Of a DNA stretch of 19,922 nt, positions 13,020 to 19,922 are shown piece after piece; position 1 is the stretch's first letter; each line of letters opens with the position of its first letter. The position numbers and the translations under genes were made by a program. A model generated the notes under the pieces. The model had not been told where the DNA came from, did not search any database, and was given only the letters and a program-made list of their open reading frames with translations. The stretch comes from Prochloron sp. SP5CPC1. Lineage in GTDB: Bacteria > Cyanobacteriota > Cyanobacteriia > Cyanobacteriales > Prochloraceae. The stretch is from the NCBI GenBank assembly GCA_014323965.1, contig JACONB010000039.1:1-19922 (forward strand). The letters run 5' to 3'.

Positions 13020-14054
13020 TTAATTGATTACTTTGACGGTTCCCACACTAAGAAGATCGCCTTTCCGGGCAGTAATTAGCAAATCATATATTTCTTCCCA
13101 TGATTCTCCCTCATTCTGATCTGCTGATACAGTAATGCATCCCGCTGATCCCCTGCCAAGATGTAAAAACCGATCTTCATCTGTATGACCAAGCCGAAAC
13201 CAGGTTTTAGCATGAATTGAATACCGCTCATAATATTCACCAAAATCATGATGAGGTTCGTAAGGTATTGCGATATCGTCAACAGATCCTATCGGAATTG
13301 GATTACCTTCATCCATCTTAGCCCAGTATATTCTGCCTGTATCGACTACTTCTAAAACCCTATTTTCTTGATGATATATAAAATTAACACTATCGGTATG
13401 CAAATTTTCTTTTGTCAAAAAAGAACCACCATCATCAGCCAGTTTAACGTTTGCTTTATGACCTTTCAAACGACCTTCTTCAATTATGAAGTATTCTCTT
13501 CCATCTTTGATTTCTGTTATTTTTACCTTGAGCGCGTAAGGAAGTACTTTGGGAGAAGTTAATTCGTCTTCGTGCCGAATGCTTAACCAACCCCGTTCAC
13601 TTACATTAAAGACAAACCTAGTTCCGATTTCTTGGAGATCTACTTCAAAGTTAAAAGTAAGTGTGGCAGTTTTACTGGATGTGAACACACCGACTTCTTC
13701 CACTGAAACACTTAAGGAGTGAAATTGGATACCTATCGCTTCGTAATCAACTGGAACAAATGGTAAGGTACCTGTCCCACTTGCATCTGTAATTACCGCC
13801 ACATCGTCGGTTATAGGGTCATCTTCTGTAACCTTAATTCCCACAGGTAAGCCAATAATGCTGGCTTCTACTTCTTTAGTTAAAATGATTGAGTCAGTCC
13901 TACTAATAGTTGCAGTTGTACCATGAATAACATTTCTTCTGATTGTCTTCGTTACTGAGTCAGCGGTAATTTCAAAAGTAAATTCCTTACCAATGTTGTC
14001 TCCGCTATAAGAAACGCTTCGTAATTTAAGGGTTAATTGCTTTTGCCCACTCAT
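13020..14054 (-). CDS. L,D-transpeptidase-like (YkuD/DUF2778-type) protein with N-terminal beta-rich region
   Basis: A 344-residue protein without signal peptide. Residues 1-230 are beta-strand rich with repeated alternating hydrophobic patterns (LTLKLRSVSYSGDNIGKEFT, then a second similar unit near FHSLSVSVEEVGVFTSSKTA). The C-terminal 110 residues (about 230-344) look like a YkuD-type catalytic fold: strands NRVLEVVDTGRIYWAKM, His281 in YSIHAKTWFRLG, and the Cys306 motif LGRGSAGCITVS. The His and Ser-x-Gly-Cys are the residues expected for an L,D-transpeptidase, so it may bind or modify peptidoglycan stems. Lack of an export signal is odd for such an enzyme. The signal-bearing protein downstream is its likely operon partner. 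Start ATG 14054, preceded by GGAGG. Confidence 0.65.
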   Translation of the reverse strand: MSGQKQLTLKLRSVSYSGDNIGKEFTFEITADSVTKTIRRNVIHGTTATISRTDSIILTKEVEASIIGLPVGIKVTEDDPITDDVAVITDASGTGTLPFVPVDYEAIGIQFHSLSVSVEEVGVFTSSKTATLTFNFEVDLQEIGTRFVFNVSERGWLSIRHEDELTSPKVLPYALKVKITEIKDGREYFIIEEGRLKGHKANVKLADDGGSFLTKENLHTDSVNFIYHQENRVLEVVDTGRIYWAKMDEGNPIPIGSVDDIAIPYEPHHDFGEYYERYSIHAKTWFRLGHTDEDRFLHLGRGSAGCITVSADQNEGESWEEIYDLLITARKGDLLSVGTVKVIN

Positions 14055-14317
14055 TCTTAACCTCCTCTACTTAGTAATAATTTGCCTAACGTCTAACGAC
14101 CTTAAGGTTAGCAGTGCGACACCATCTTTCGGGCAAAAACAGATCGCCTCCATTTCCCAGATGATCCGCTGTGGTGAATGGTCTCACTAGAAATCCCAAA
14201 AACTCATTTGTCAAGACAATCCCAGATGAGTTAACATAAATTTACAATATAAAATCGAATGGTAGGGGCACCTTGAGGAAGGCAGCCCTGCCCTATAAGA
14301 CCCTGGAGGCTCAAAGC
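14055..14317. other. Intergenic region upstream of ftsH
   Basis: This 263-base gap separates the divergent transpeptidase-like gene and ftsH. It holds the ftsH ribosome-binding site (GGAGG at 14305-14309), an AT-rich stretch at 14230-14256 where a promoter might lie, and an imperfect palindrome around CCTTAAGG at 14100-14107. No gene or RNA is recognised. Confidence 0.5.
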
Positions 14318-16171
14318 GTGAGTAAAAATAATAAAAAATGGCGCAATGCAGGACTATATGCACTACTAGCAATAGTAGTCATCGCCCTGGGAACCGCCTT
14401 TTTAGACGATCGACAGACCCAAAGTCGTCCCGTATTAACCTACAGCGAATTCATCAACCAAGTCGAAAATAACCAAATAGATCGGATCAGCCTCAGCGCC
14501 GATCGCACCCAAGCTAAAGTGCCTAACCCGGAAGGGGGGCAGCCAATACTGGTGAACCTCCCCAACGATCCCCAACTAATTAACATTCTCACCAAAAACA
14601 AGGTAGACTTTGTTGTTGTCCCCCCCAGTGACGATGGCTTCTGGTTCCGCGCCCTAAGCAGCCTATTCTTCCCTGTCTTGCTGTTGGTAGGACTGTTTTT
14701 CTTACTGCGTCGCGCTGGAAGTGGTCCCGGTTCCCAAGCCATGAACTTTGGTAAGTCCAAAGCCAGGGTGCAAATGGAACCCCAAACTCAAGTAACATTT
14801 GCCGACGTAGCTGGGATCGAGCAAGCTAAATTAGAACTGACGGAAGTAGTAGACTTCCTCAAAAACGCCGATCGCTTCACAGCTATTGGGGCGAAAATTC
14901 CCAAGGGCGTTCTTTTAGTCGGTCCTCCAGGAACGGGGAAAACCCTTTTAGCTAAGGCAGTTGCTGGGGAAGCTGGAGTGCCTTTCTTCTCCATTTCCGG
15001 TTCCGAGTTCGTGGAAATGTTCGTCGGTGTGGGGGCTTCCCGAGTACGGGATCTGTTCGAGCAAGCGAAAAACAACGCTCCCTGCATCGTCTTTATCGAT
15101 GAAATCGATGCAGTAGGTCGTCAGCGAGGAGCAGGTTTAGGAGGAGGTAACGACGAACGGGAGCAAACCCTGAACCAGTTACTCACAGAAATGGACGGTT
15201 TTGAAGGGAATACAGGTATCATTATCGTCGCCGCTACCAACCGTCCTGACGTTCTGGATGCCGCCCTGTTACGTCCCGGTCGTTTCGATCGCCAAGTAGT
15301 AGTGGATCGCCCGGACTATGCTGGTCGTCAGGAAATCCTCCAAGTCCACGCTCGGGGCAAAACCCTGGGTAAAGATGTAGACTTGGACAAAATTGCCCGT
15401 CGTACTCCAGGTTTTACCGGTGCGGACCTCTCCAACCTCTTGAACGAAGCCGCCATTCTGGCAGCCCGTCGCGACCTGACGGAAATATCCATGGATGAGA
15501 TCAATGATGCCATCGACCGGGTGCTGGCGGGACCGGAGAAGAAAAACCGGGTGATGAGCGAGAAGCGCAAGGAATTGGTAGCCTATCACGAAGCGGGTCA
15601 CGCTTTAGTAGGTGCCCTGATGCCAGACTATGACCCAGTGCAGAAAATCAGCATCATTCCTCGGGGTCGCGCAGGGGGTTTGACCTGGTTCACCCCCAGC
15701 GAAGACAGGATGGACTCCGGTTTGATGAGCCGCTCCTATCTACAAAATCAGATGGCCGTAGCATTAGGGGGTCGCATTGCGGAGGAAATCGTCTTTGGGG
15801 AAGAAGAAATAACTACTGGGGCTGCTAGTGACTTGCAGGAAGTAGCCAGAATAGCCCGTCAAATGGTAACTCGTTTCGGTATGAGCGATCGCCTCGGTCC
15901 CGTAGCTTTAGGACGGCAGAACGGCAATGTTTTCCTCGGACGGGATATTGCCTCTGATCGGGATTTCTCCGACGAAACCGCAGCTACTATCGACGAGGAA
16001 GTGAATAGCTTGGTGGACCTAGCTTATCGTCGCGCCAAGGAGGTGTTAGTGGGGAATCGTCCAGTTCTGAATCGCTTGGCAGAAATGCTGGTGGAGAAAG
16101 AAACTGTGGATGCAGAGGAGTTGCAAAAGTTACTAGCTAATAATGAAGTGAAAATGGCAGCATCCGTCTAA
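14318..16171 (+). CDS. ftsH: ATP-dependent zinc metalloprotease FtsH
   Basis: Membrane-anchored AAA+ protease that unfolds and degrades membrane and soluble proteins, including damaged photosystem II D1 in cyanobacteria. With GTG 14318 the product is 617 residues. Two membrane spans are at 11-28 and 113-131, with a periplasmic or lumenal segment between. Walker A GPPGTGKT is at 202-209, Walker B CIVFIDEID at 256-264, the second region of homology ATNRPDVLDAALLRPGRFDR at 306-325, and the zinc site HEAGH at 424-428. The frame opens at TTG 14273, but GGAGG at 14305-14309 sits 8 bases before GTG 14318 and that start fits the usual N-terminus (VSKNNKKWRNAGLYALLAIV). It resembles the FtsH3-type member; subtype is from recollection. 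The last 39 bases overlap the minus-strand hypothetical frame. Confidence 0.97.
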   Translation: MSKNNKKWRNAGLYALLAIVVIALGTAFLDDRQTQSRPVLTYSEFINQVENNQIDRISLSADRTQAKVPNPEGGQPILVNLPNDPQLINILTKNKVDFVVVPPSDDGFWFRALSSLFFPVLLLVGLFFLLRRAGSGPGSQAMNFGKSKARVQMEPQTQVTFADVAGIEQAKLELTEVVDFLKNADRFTAIGAKIPKGVLLVGPPGTGKTLLAKAVAGEAGVPFFSISGSEFVEMFVGVGASRVRDLFEQAKNNAPCIVFIDEIDAVGRQRGAGLGGGNDEREQTLNQLLTEMDGFEGNTGIIIVAATNRPDVLDAALLRPGRFDRQVVVDRPDYAGRQEILQVHARGKTLGKDVDLDKIARRTPGFTGADLSNLLNEAAILAARRDLTEISMDEINDAIDRVLAGPEKKNRVMSEKRKELVAYHEAGHALVGALMPDYDPVQKISIIPRGRAGGLTWFTPSEDRMDSGLMSRSYLQNQMAVALGGRIAEEIVFGEEEITTGAASDLQEVARIARQMVTRFGMSDRLGPVALGRQNGNVFLGRDIASDRDFSDETAATIDEEVNSLVDLAYRRAKEVLVGNRPVLNRLAEMLVEKETVDAEELQKLLANNEVKMAASV

Positions 16172-16588
16172 CTTGCATAGCGGTAGGGGGTGCGCCCCAT
16201 GCAGATATGTGGATATCTCCTCCTCGCTATATCCCTCTGCAAGAGCTATTTCCTCGAAAGAGGGAATATTCAGGGATTCTAAATATTGGATCATAGGCTC
16301 TGCAAGGTGTTCTTCGTTTTCTTGTTTCTGTTCTGATTCACAGTCCTCGTAAAATTCTTCGCTTGCTGTTTCCCAAATATCTGTGTATTTCTTTTTGTCA
16401 AATCCAGGGATTCTACGTTCTGCTATGTCTAGAATTGGAGATTCATAAGTACCTACAAATAGATCCAAGCATCCGTCCTTCAATTCCTCAAGATCATAAA
16501 CAAAGGCGGACACAGTAAAAATGGACTCCAAATATCTTTTACGTTCCTACTTGTCACGTATGGCTTTACGTCGCTTCGCTTCTCCCAT
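16133..16588 (-). pseudogene. Hypothetical acidic protein interrupted by an amber codon
   Basis: From ATG 16588, preceded by AGAGG, the frame reads MGEAKRRKAIRDK, reaches TAG at 16549-16547, and continues in the same frame with ERKRYLESIFTVSAFVYDLE for 137 more codons. MGEAKRRK is a recurring N-terminus among cyanobacterial hypothetical proteins. The continuity of frame on both sides of the stop implies a CAG or similar codon turned into TAG. The main body (SAFVYDLEELKDG, IPGFDKKKYTDIWETASEEF, IPSFEEIALAEGYSEEEI) is acidic and helical with no known catalytic motif. The downstream end crosses into ftsH by 39 bases, so the natural C-terminus is probably altered. A shorter protein could begin at TTG 16531. 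Confidence 0.6.
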
Positions 16589-16729
16589 AGAATACCTCTT
16601 GTTTAATACTAAGCTATTCTACTCTTTTTTTAGATTGATTAAAAGTAGGAGGCGCAAGAATCTATACCTCTGGGACAGCCAAGATAGCTATCTTATCACA
16701 GAAAGGTGAGTTATACTTATTAGTTGCAG

Positions 16730-17701
16730 ATGATCCAACTCTTTCCCAATAGCTCCCCTTCTATCAATCACGACGGTTTATTCAAAGAACTGATCGAAAC
16801 CTTCTTCTGGGAATTCCTAGAATTATTCCTACCCCAAGTATTGGATTACATAGTTCCAAGTGAAGTAACCTTCTTTCCCCAGGAGATCTATAGCAGCATC
16901 GGAGCCGAAGAAAAACGCATCATCGACCTACTGGCACGGGTCAAATTTCGTGGTCAAGACAGCTACTTCCTGTTTCACATTGAACCTCAATCGAGCGATA
17001 AGCCCCAATTTGAACGACGCATGTTCTGCTACTTTGCCCGTTTGCACGAAAAATACAATCTACCCATTTACCCCATCGTCATTTTTTCCTACGACAACCC
17101 CCGCAAAGCCGCAGAAACAGAATATCGTGTCGAATTCCCCGATTTCCAAGTCTTACAATTCAATTTCCACGCCATTCAACTCAACCGCCTCAACTGGCGC
17201 GACTACCTCAATAAACCCAATCCAGTTGCCTCCGCACTGATGGCAAAGATGCAAATTTTAGAAGAGGATAGACCCAAAGTTAAAACCGAGTGCCTCCGCA
17301 TGTTAGCCACCCTCAAGCTTGATCCAGCTCGGACAGAATTTATTTCTAAGTTCGTGGATACCTACTTGCGATTGAACCAAGTTGAAGAACAAATTTTTCG
17401 TGCTGAACTTGATAAATTAGAACCAGTAGAACAGGAAACCATTATGCAAACGATAACCAGTTGGGAAAAAAAAGGACTAGAAAAAGGAATTCAGCAAGGT
17501 CTTTTGCTGGGACGACGTGAGGGAGAAACTGATTTGGTATTACGCTTGCTTACGCGAAAAGTGGGTGCATTATCCCCAGAAGTGGAAGAACAGGTTCAGG
17601 CGTTATCGTCAGAGCTTGTTCAATCACTAGGGGAAGCACTTTTGGAGTTTGAGACTTTAACGGATTTGACCACTTGGTTAAACAGTAAGTCTCCTGAGTG
17701 A
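16730..17701 (+). CDS. Rpn/DUF4351 family putative nuclease (PD-(D/E)xK-like)
   Basis: A 323-residue member of the group annotated as recombination-promoting nuclease or putative transposase (COG5464-like), with a C-terminal DUF4351 segment. The N-terminal part starts with the conserved DGLFKELIETFFWEFLELFL. The putative nuclease core contains KRIIDLLARVKFRGQDSYFL followed by FHIEPQS, where an E-x-Q replaces the usual E-x-K as in many of these proteins. The central part (RMFCYFARLHEKYNLPIYPI) is also typical. The C-terminal helix has GIQQGLLLGRREGETDLVLR and LSPEVEEQVQALS. The frame opens at TTG 16724; ATG 16730 is preferred. These genes are abundant, often orphan, in cyanobacteria; biological role uncertain. 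The dnd-associated gene follows by 62 bases. Confidence 0.83.
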   Translation: MIQLFPNSSPSINHDGLFKELIETFFWEFLELFLPQVLDYIVPSEVTFFPQEIYSSIGAEEKRIIDLLARVKFRGQDSYFLFHIEPQSSDKPQFERRMFCYFARLHEKYNLPIYPIVIFSYDNPRKAAETEYRVEFPDFQVLQFNFHAIQLNRLNWRDYLNKPNPVASALMAKMQILEEDRPKVKTECLRMLATLKLDPARTEFISKFVDTYLRLNQVEEQIFRAELDKLEPVEQETIMQTITSWEKKGLEKGIQQGLLLGRREGETDLVLRLLTRKVGALSPEVEEQVQALSSELVQSLGEALLEFETLTDLTTWLNSKSPE

Positions 17702-17763
17702 TTCGTCCAATCCTCGCCCACCAGAGCGCGGGTAGAAGCAAAATTATAATCCTGAGAAAACAA

Positions 17764-18231
17764 ATGGCGGCAAGCAGAATTAGGGTGGCAAAAGACAAGG
17801 GAGACTTGGTTCAAAGTTTAGTGGAATCTAAGGAAACCACAGGACCTTTTCAGACCTATGCGGACGTAATTGCATTTGCCGCAGCATTGGGGGCTAAGTA
17901 TAAAAAGCGCGTCCCTCTCAAAGAAATATCGAAAAAAGAACCAGCACCCATCGGGTTGGAAATCTTTATTTCCAGGGGCTACGATTTGGCGATTAAATTA
18001 CTGGCGATCGCCGAGACTAAAGACACGAAAATTATCTCCACTTACGATGCTGCTGCGGAAGAGGAGAGAATAAAAATCTTTGAAGAGTATGCTAACGGGG
18101 GACTGGAGAAACTCCGCCAAGAGTTAAAAGGAGCAGTAGACTATTCTGAGAGAATCCTCTTAATTCTCAGTCAAGAAAGATTTAAAGAAGAATCTTCAGA
18201 AGAAGAATTCGATTTAAGTCGATTTCTTTAA
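17764..18231 (+). CDS. DNA phosphorothioation (Dnd)-associated protein 4
   Basis: A 155-residue protein that I recognise as Dnd-system-associated protein 4: it begins MAASRIRVAKDKGDLVQSLV, has TYADVIAFAAALGAKYKKRV and PLKEISKKEPAPIGLEIFIS, and ends ERFKEESSEEEFDLSRFL, all conserved in the family. The frame is open from GTG 17698, but the homology begins at ATG 17764. Members are found with dnd genes, which replace a DNA backbone oxygen by sulphur, yet their own role is unclear. No dndABCDE or restriction genes of that system are in this window, so the gene is either an outlier of a cluster elsewhere or a relic. Its last 18 bases overlap the end of the citrate synthase gene on the other strand. 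Confidence 0.8.
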   Translation: MAASRIRVAKDKGDLVQSLVESKETTGPFQTYADVIAFAAALGAKYKKRVPLKEISKKEPAPIGLEIFISRGYDLAIKLLAIAETKDTKIISTYDAAAEEERIKIFEEYANGGLEKLRQELKGAVDYSERILLILSQERFKEESSEEEFDLSRFL

Positions 18232-19380
18232 TTGGGTGTTATTACTATGGAAAAACACCGGTGTAAACAAGTCCGTGGGAATGCCTAACTTTCGATATAC
18301 CAAACCGGAATAAAAATCTACATTGGCATAAATTCCCTTCTCGCCCAATTTTTCCTCTACCACCTTTTCTAACTCAATGGCAATCTTGTAATAAGGATCT
18401 TGACCTTTCAGATAGAAGAGTTCTTCTGCCAAACCCTGCAAAATCTTCGCTCTCGGGTCTTTAACCTTATATACCCGATGTCCGAAACCCATAATTCTTT
18501 GCGATCGCGAGATGCACTTTTCCACATAAGGACGAACATTATCCACGGAGTCAATGTTTTCCAGCATCTTCAACACTTCTTCATTAGCACCTCCATGGCG
18601 CCGACCTCCTAGGGTACCCACTGCGGAAGTAATGACGGTATATGGGTCAGTTAAAGTGGAAGCTGTCACCAAAGCGGAAAAGGTAGAAGCATTGATAGTA
18701 TGTTCTGCATGGAGCATCAAACAAATATCCATGATCTGCGCTTCTAAATTATCCGGTTTTCCTCCCGTCAGCATGTATAAAAAGTTAGCTGCGTAGTCCA
18801 AATCATTCTTGGGTTTAATGGGATTATTCCCCTCACGGAGTCGATGAAACCCAGCCACCATGGTGGGTATTTTAGCCAGCAGTTGCACTACTGCTTCGCG
18901 AATTTCCACTTCCGCTTCCTCATTTAAAGGATGAAGAGGATGAAACAGACTCAAAGCTCCTACAGAAGTTTGCAAAGCATGCATCGGATGACCATTGTCC
19001 GGGAAGCACCTCATCATACCCTGAATCTTATCATTGATCTCCCGCGCGTTAAGAATCTGGGTTCTGAAATAATTTAGTTCTTCTTTGATAGGCAGTTTAC
19101 CCCAGATCAACAAATAAACGGTTTCTACAAAGTTACTATTCTCTTTTTTTGCCAATTCATCAATTTTAATACCCCGATACTCCAGAATTCCTTTATGTCC
19201 GTCAATATAACTAATACTCGATTCTGTAACAGCAATTCCTTCCAGACCGGGTTTATAGGGTGGTTGTTTCCCATTAATATCATCAGTACTGGGTTTTAAA
19301 AATGATTCTTCACCATTGACCTCTTCCAAACCGTGCTTATAAGATGGTTGAGTATATTGAATATCTAACGATGATTGCAT
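18214..19380 (-). CDS. gltA: Citrate synthase, C-terminally truncated
   Basis: Condenses acetyl-CoA and oxaloacetate to citrate at the entry of the TCA cycle. From ATG 19380 the product is 388 residues. Catalytic residues are present: His227 (HAEHTINAS), His262 (RRHGGAN), Arg302 (FGHRVYK) and Asp355 (NVDFYSG). The homology ends at Phe376 in GIPTDLFTPVF. The normal continuation, a helix with an AIARVAGWLAHW-type segment and about 45-50 further residues containing a substrate-binding Arg, is replaced by 12 unrelated residues (FHSNNTQLKKST) encoded next to the Dnd-associated gene. The N-terminus is 35-45 residues longer than usual and contains a degenerate duplication (PSYKHGLEE at 12-20, PPYKPGLEG at 40-48). 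Activity is doubtful unless another copy exists. The GGRRHGG in place of GGPLHGG is unusual. Confidence 0.85.
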   Translation of the reverse strand: MQSSLDIQYTQPSYKHGLEEVNGEESFLKPSTDDINGKQPPYKPGLEGIAVTESSISYIDGHKGILEYRGIKIDELAKKENSNFVETVYLLIWGKLPIKEELNYFRTQILNAREINDKIQGMMRCFPDNGHPMHALQTSVGALSLFHPLHPLNEEAEVEIREAVVQLLAKIPTMVAGFHRLREGNNPIKPKNDLDYAANFLYMLTGGKPDNLEAQIMDICLMLHAEHTINASTFSALVTASTLTDPYTVITSAVGTLGGRRHGGANEEVLKMLENIDSVDNVRPYVEKCISRSQRIMGFGHRVYKVKDPRAKILQGLAEELFYLKGQDPYYKIAIELEKVVEEKLGEKGIYANVDFYSGLVYRKLGIPTDLFTPVFFHSNNTQLKKST

Positions 19381-19516
19381 ATTTTTACGAAAATAACCTT
19401 CTAATAAAGCAAAATTACCACACAACACAGCACAAAGCAATCATACCACAAAAAGTTACCCAGGGCAACTCGTGGCAATTGCAATGAGCTAAGAGGGTAA
19501 AGCTGCATTTGGATCT

Positions 19517-19525
19517 ATTATAGCA
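19517..19525 (-). promoter_or_regulatory. Extended -10 promoter for gltA
   Basis: On the minus strand TGCTATAAT (TG-n-TATAAT) is a perfect extended -10 element about 137 bases upstream of ATG 19380. No good -35 hexamer is seen, as is usual for extended -10 promoters. It would give a leader of roughly 130 bases. Confidence 0.5.
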
Positions 19526-19540
19526 CCATTAGAACAACTT

Positions 19541-19574
19541 TCCTTCTCTGTGACTCTGTGACTCTGGGTGAAAC
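19541..19574. repeat. Dispersed CTCTGTGACTCTGTGA repeat
   Basis: CTCTGTGACTCTGTGACTCT followed by GGGTGAAA is the minus-strand form of the TTTCACGCAGAGGCGCAGAG repeat family also seen at 2427-2447 and 4136-4170. It lies between gltA and the HNH gene. Confidence 0.6.
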
Positions 19575-19590
19575 CCTTCCTAGATTATAC

Positions 19591-19922
19591 TTAAAGCCCG
19601 ATCGCGTATTTACGCCACTTGTGCTCGGTATTTCCTTTTGTCTGTTTGACGATTTCAAAGTGAAGACTGCTGTGGGGTCGTCTCGGTCGGGTGAGCAACT
19701 TCATACTCGCTTCTTTCGGTGTGCGATTGCCTTTTTTTATATTACATCGAACGCAGGCAGCCACCAAATTCTCCCAGGTATCCCCACCACCGCGAGAACG
19801 AGGAATAATGTGGTCTAGGGTTAATCCCTCCCCTTGGTAACGACAGTATTGACAAGTGTGACGATCTCGTTCGAGAATATTCCTGCGGGTTAAAGTAATT
19901 TCCTTATAGGGAATTCTAACAT
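19591..19922 (-). CDS. HNH endonuclease, 5' end outside the window
   Basis: The last 109 residues of a small HNH nuclease common in cyanobacteria. The visible part begins VRIPYKEITLTRRNILERDR and carries Cys-x-x-Cys (HTCQYCRYQG), the DHIIPRSRGGGDTWENLVAA core with the catalytic His, and the second Cys pair in CVRCNIKKGNRTPKEAS. It ends PHSSLHFEIVKQTK then WRKYAIGL at TAA 19593-19591, the usual C-terminus of the family. The N-terminal half is beyond the window. Homologues are single-copy housekeeping-like genes of uncertain role, not part of an intron. No lesion is seen in the visible part. Confidence 0.92.
   Translation of the reverse strand, partial: VRIPYKEITLTRRNILERDRHTCQYCRYQGEGLTLDHIIPRSRGGGDTWENLVAACVRCNIKKGNRTPKEASMKLLTRPRRPHSSLHFEIVKQTKGNTEHKWRKYAIGL

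Noticed and set aside
14440..15601. Several minus-strand frames opposite ftsH
   Set aside because: They are antisense shadows of a strongly conserved gene.
16185..16200. GGGG-TGCG-CCCC hairpin after ftsH as a terminator
   Set aside because: The stem is four base pairs and there is no T-run after it on either strand.
16521..16709. 62-codon plus-strand frame
   Set aside because: It is opposite the start of the amber-interrupted gene and has no family resemblance or good ribosome-binding site.
19558..19818. 86-codon plus-strand frame
   Set aside because: It is antisense to the HNH endonuclease, whose zinc and catalytic motifs are clear on the minus strand.
1..19922. CRISPR array, tRNA, rRNA
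   Set aside because: No regularly spaced repeats with unique spacers and no cloverleaf or rRNA-like sequence were seen on either strand.

Overview
The window is from a cyanobacterial chromosome. The evidence is five HIP1 octamers (GCGATCGC at 4011, 6314, 15885, 18004 and 18501), a cyanobacterial-type FtsH protease, hemE, a type II citrate synthase, a chloroplast-like group II intron, and several short dispersed repeats and small gene families typical of large cyanobacterial genomes. Genus cannot be fixed from sequence alone.

Layout. 1-240: end of an IS5-like element with a frameshifted transposase (minus). 294-2384: type II restriction-modification pair (PD-(D/E)xK endonuclease, then SPPY methyltransferase). 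2454-3141: small membrane protein (minus) and a possible 55-residue ORF (plus). 3242-6955: four plus-strand housekeeping genes: LD-carboxypeptidase, hemE overlapping an NAD-dependent epimerase by 4 bp, and a membrane-anchored L,D-transpeptidase. 6956-12418: a graveyard of mobile and addiction genes. It holds a Phd-like antitoxin split by a group II intron (7081-9662) whose reverse transcriptase/maturase is separated by a frameshift from its HNH domain, a MITE-like inverted repeat, a doubly broken MazE antitoxin, an acyltransferase (FeeM/LuxI-like fold) plus methyltransferase operon, a coupled pair of small unknown genes, and a DUF433 antitoxin whose DUF5615 toxin partner has lost its 3' part. 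12459-14054: an L,D-transpeptidase-like protein without signal peptide and a small exported protein (minus). 14318-16171: ftsH. 16133-18231: accessory genes, namely an amber-interrupted hypothetical gene, an Rpn/DUF4351 nuclease-like protein and an orphan Dnd-associated protein 4. 18214-19380: citrate synthase with an N-terminal duplication and a missing C-terminus. 19591-19922: HNH endonuclease, cut by the window edge.

The housekeeping blocks (3242-6955, ftsH, gltA, HNH) look vertically inherited. The intervals between them show repeated insertion and decay: at least six reading frames there are interrupted or truncated. The most unusual observations are the citrate synthase lacking its C-terminal segment at a junction with the dnd-associated gene; the group II intron inside an antitoxin gene, with EBS1/IBS1 pairing readable in the sequence; and the two-gene L,D-transpeptidase-like/exported-protein cassette, which could be a small peptidoglycan-directed system. 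I did not find a clearly new, complete defence system.
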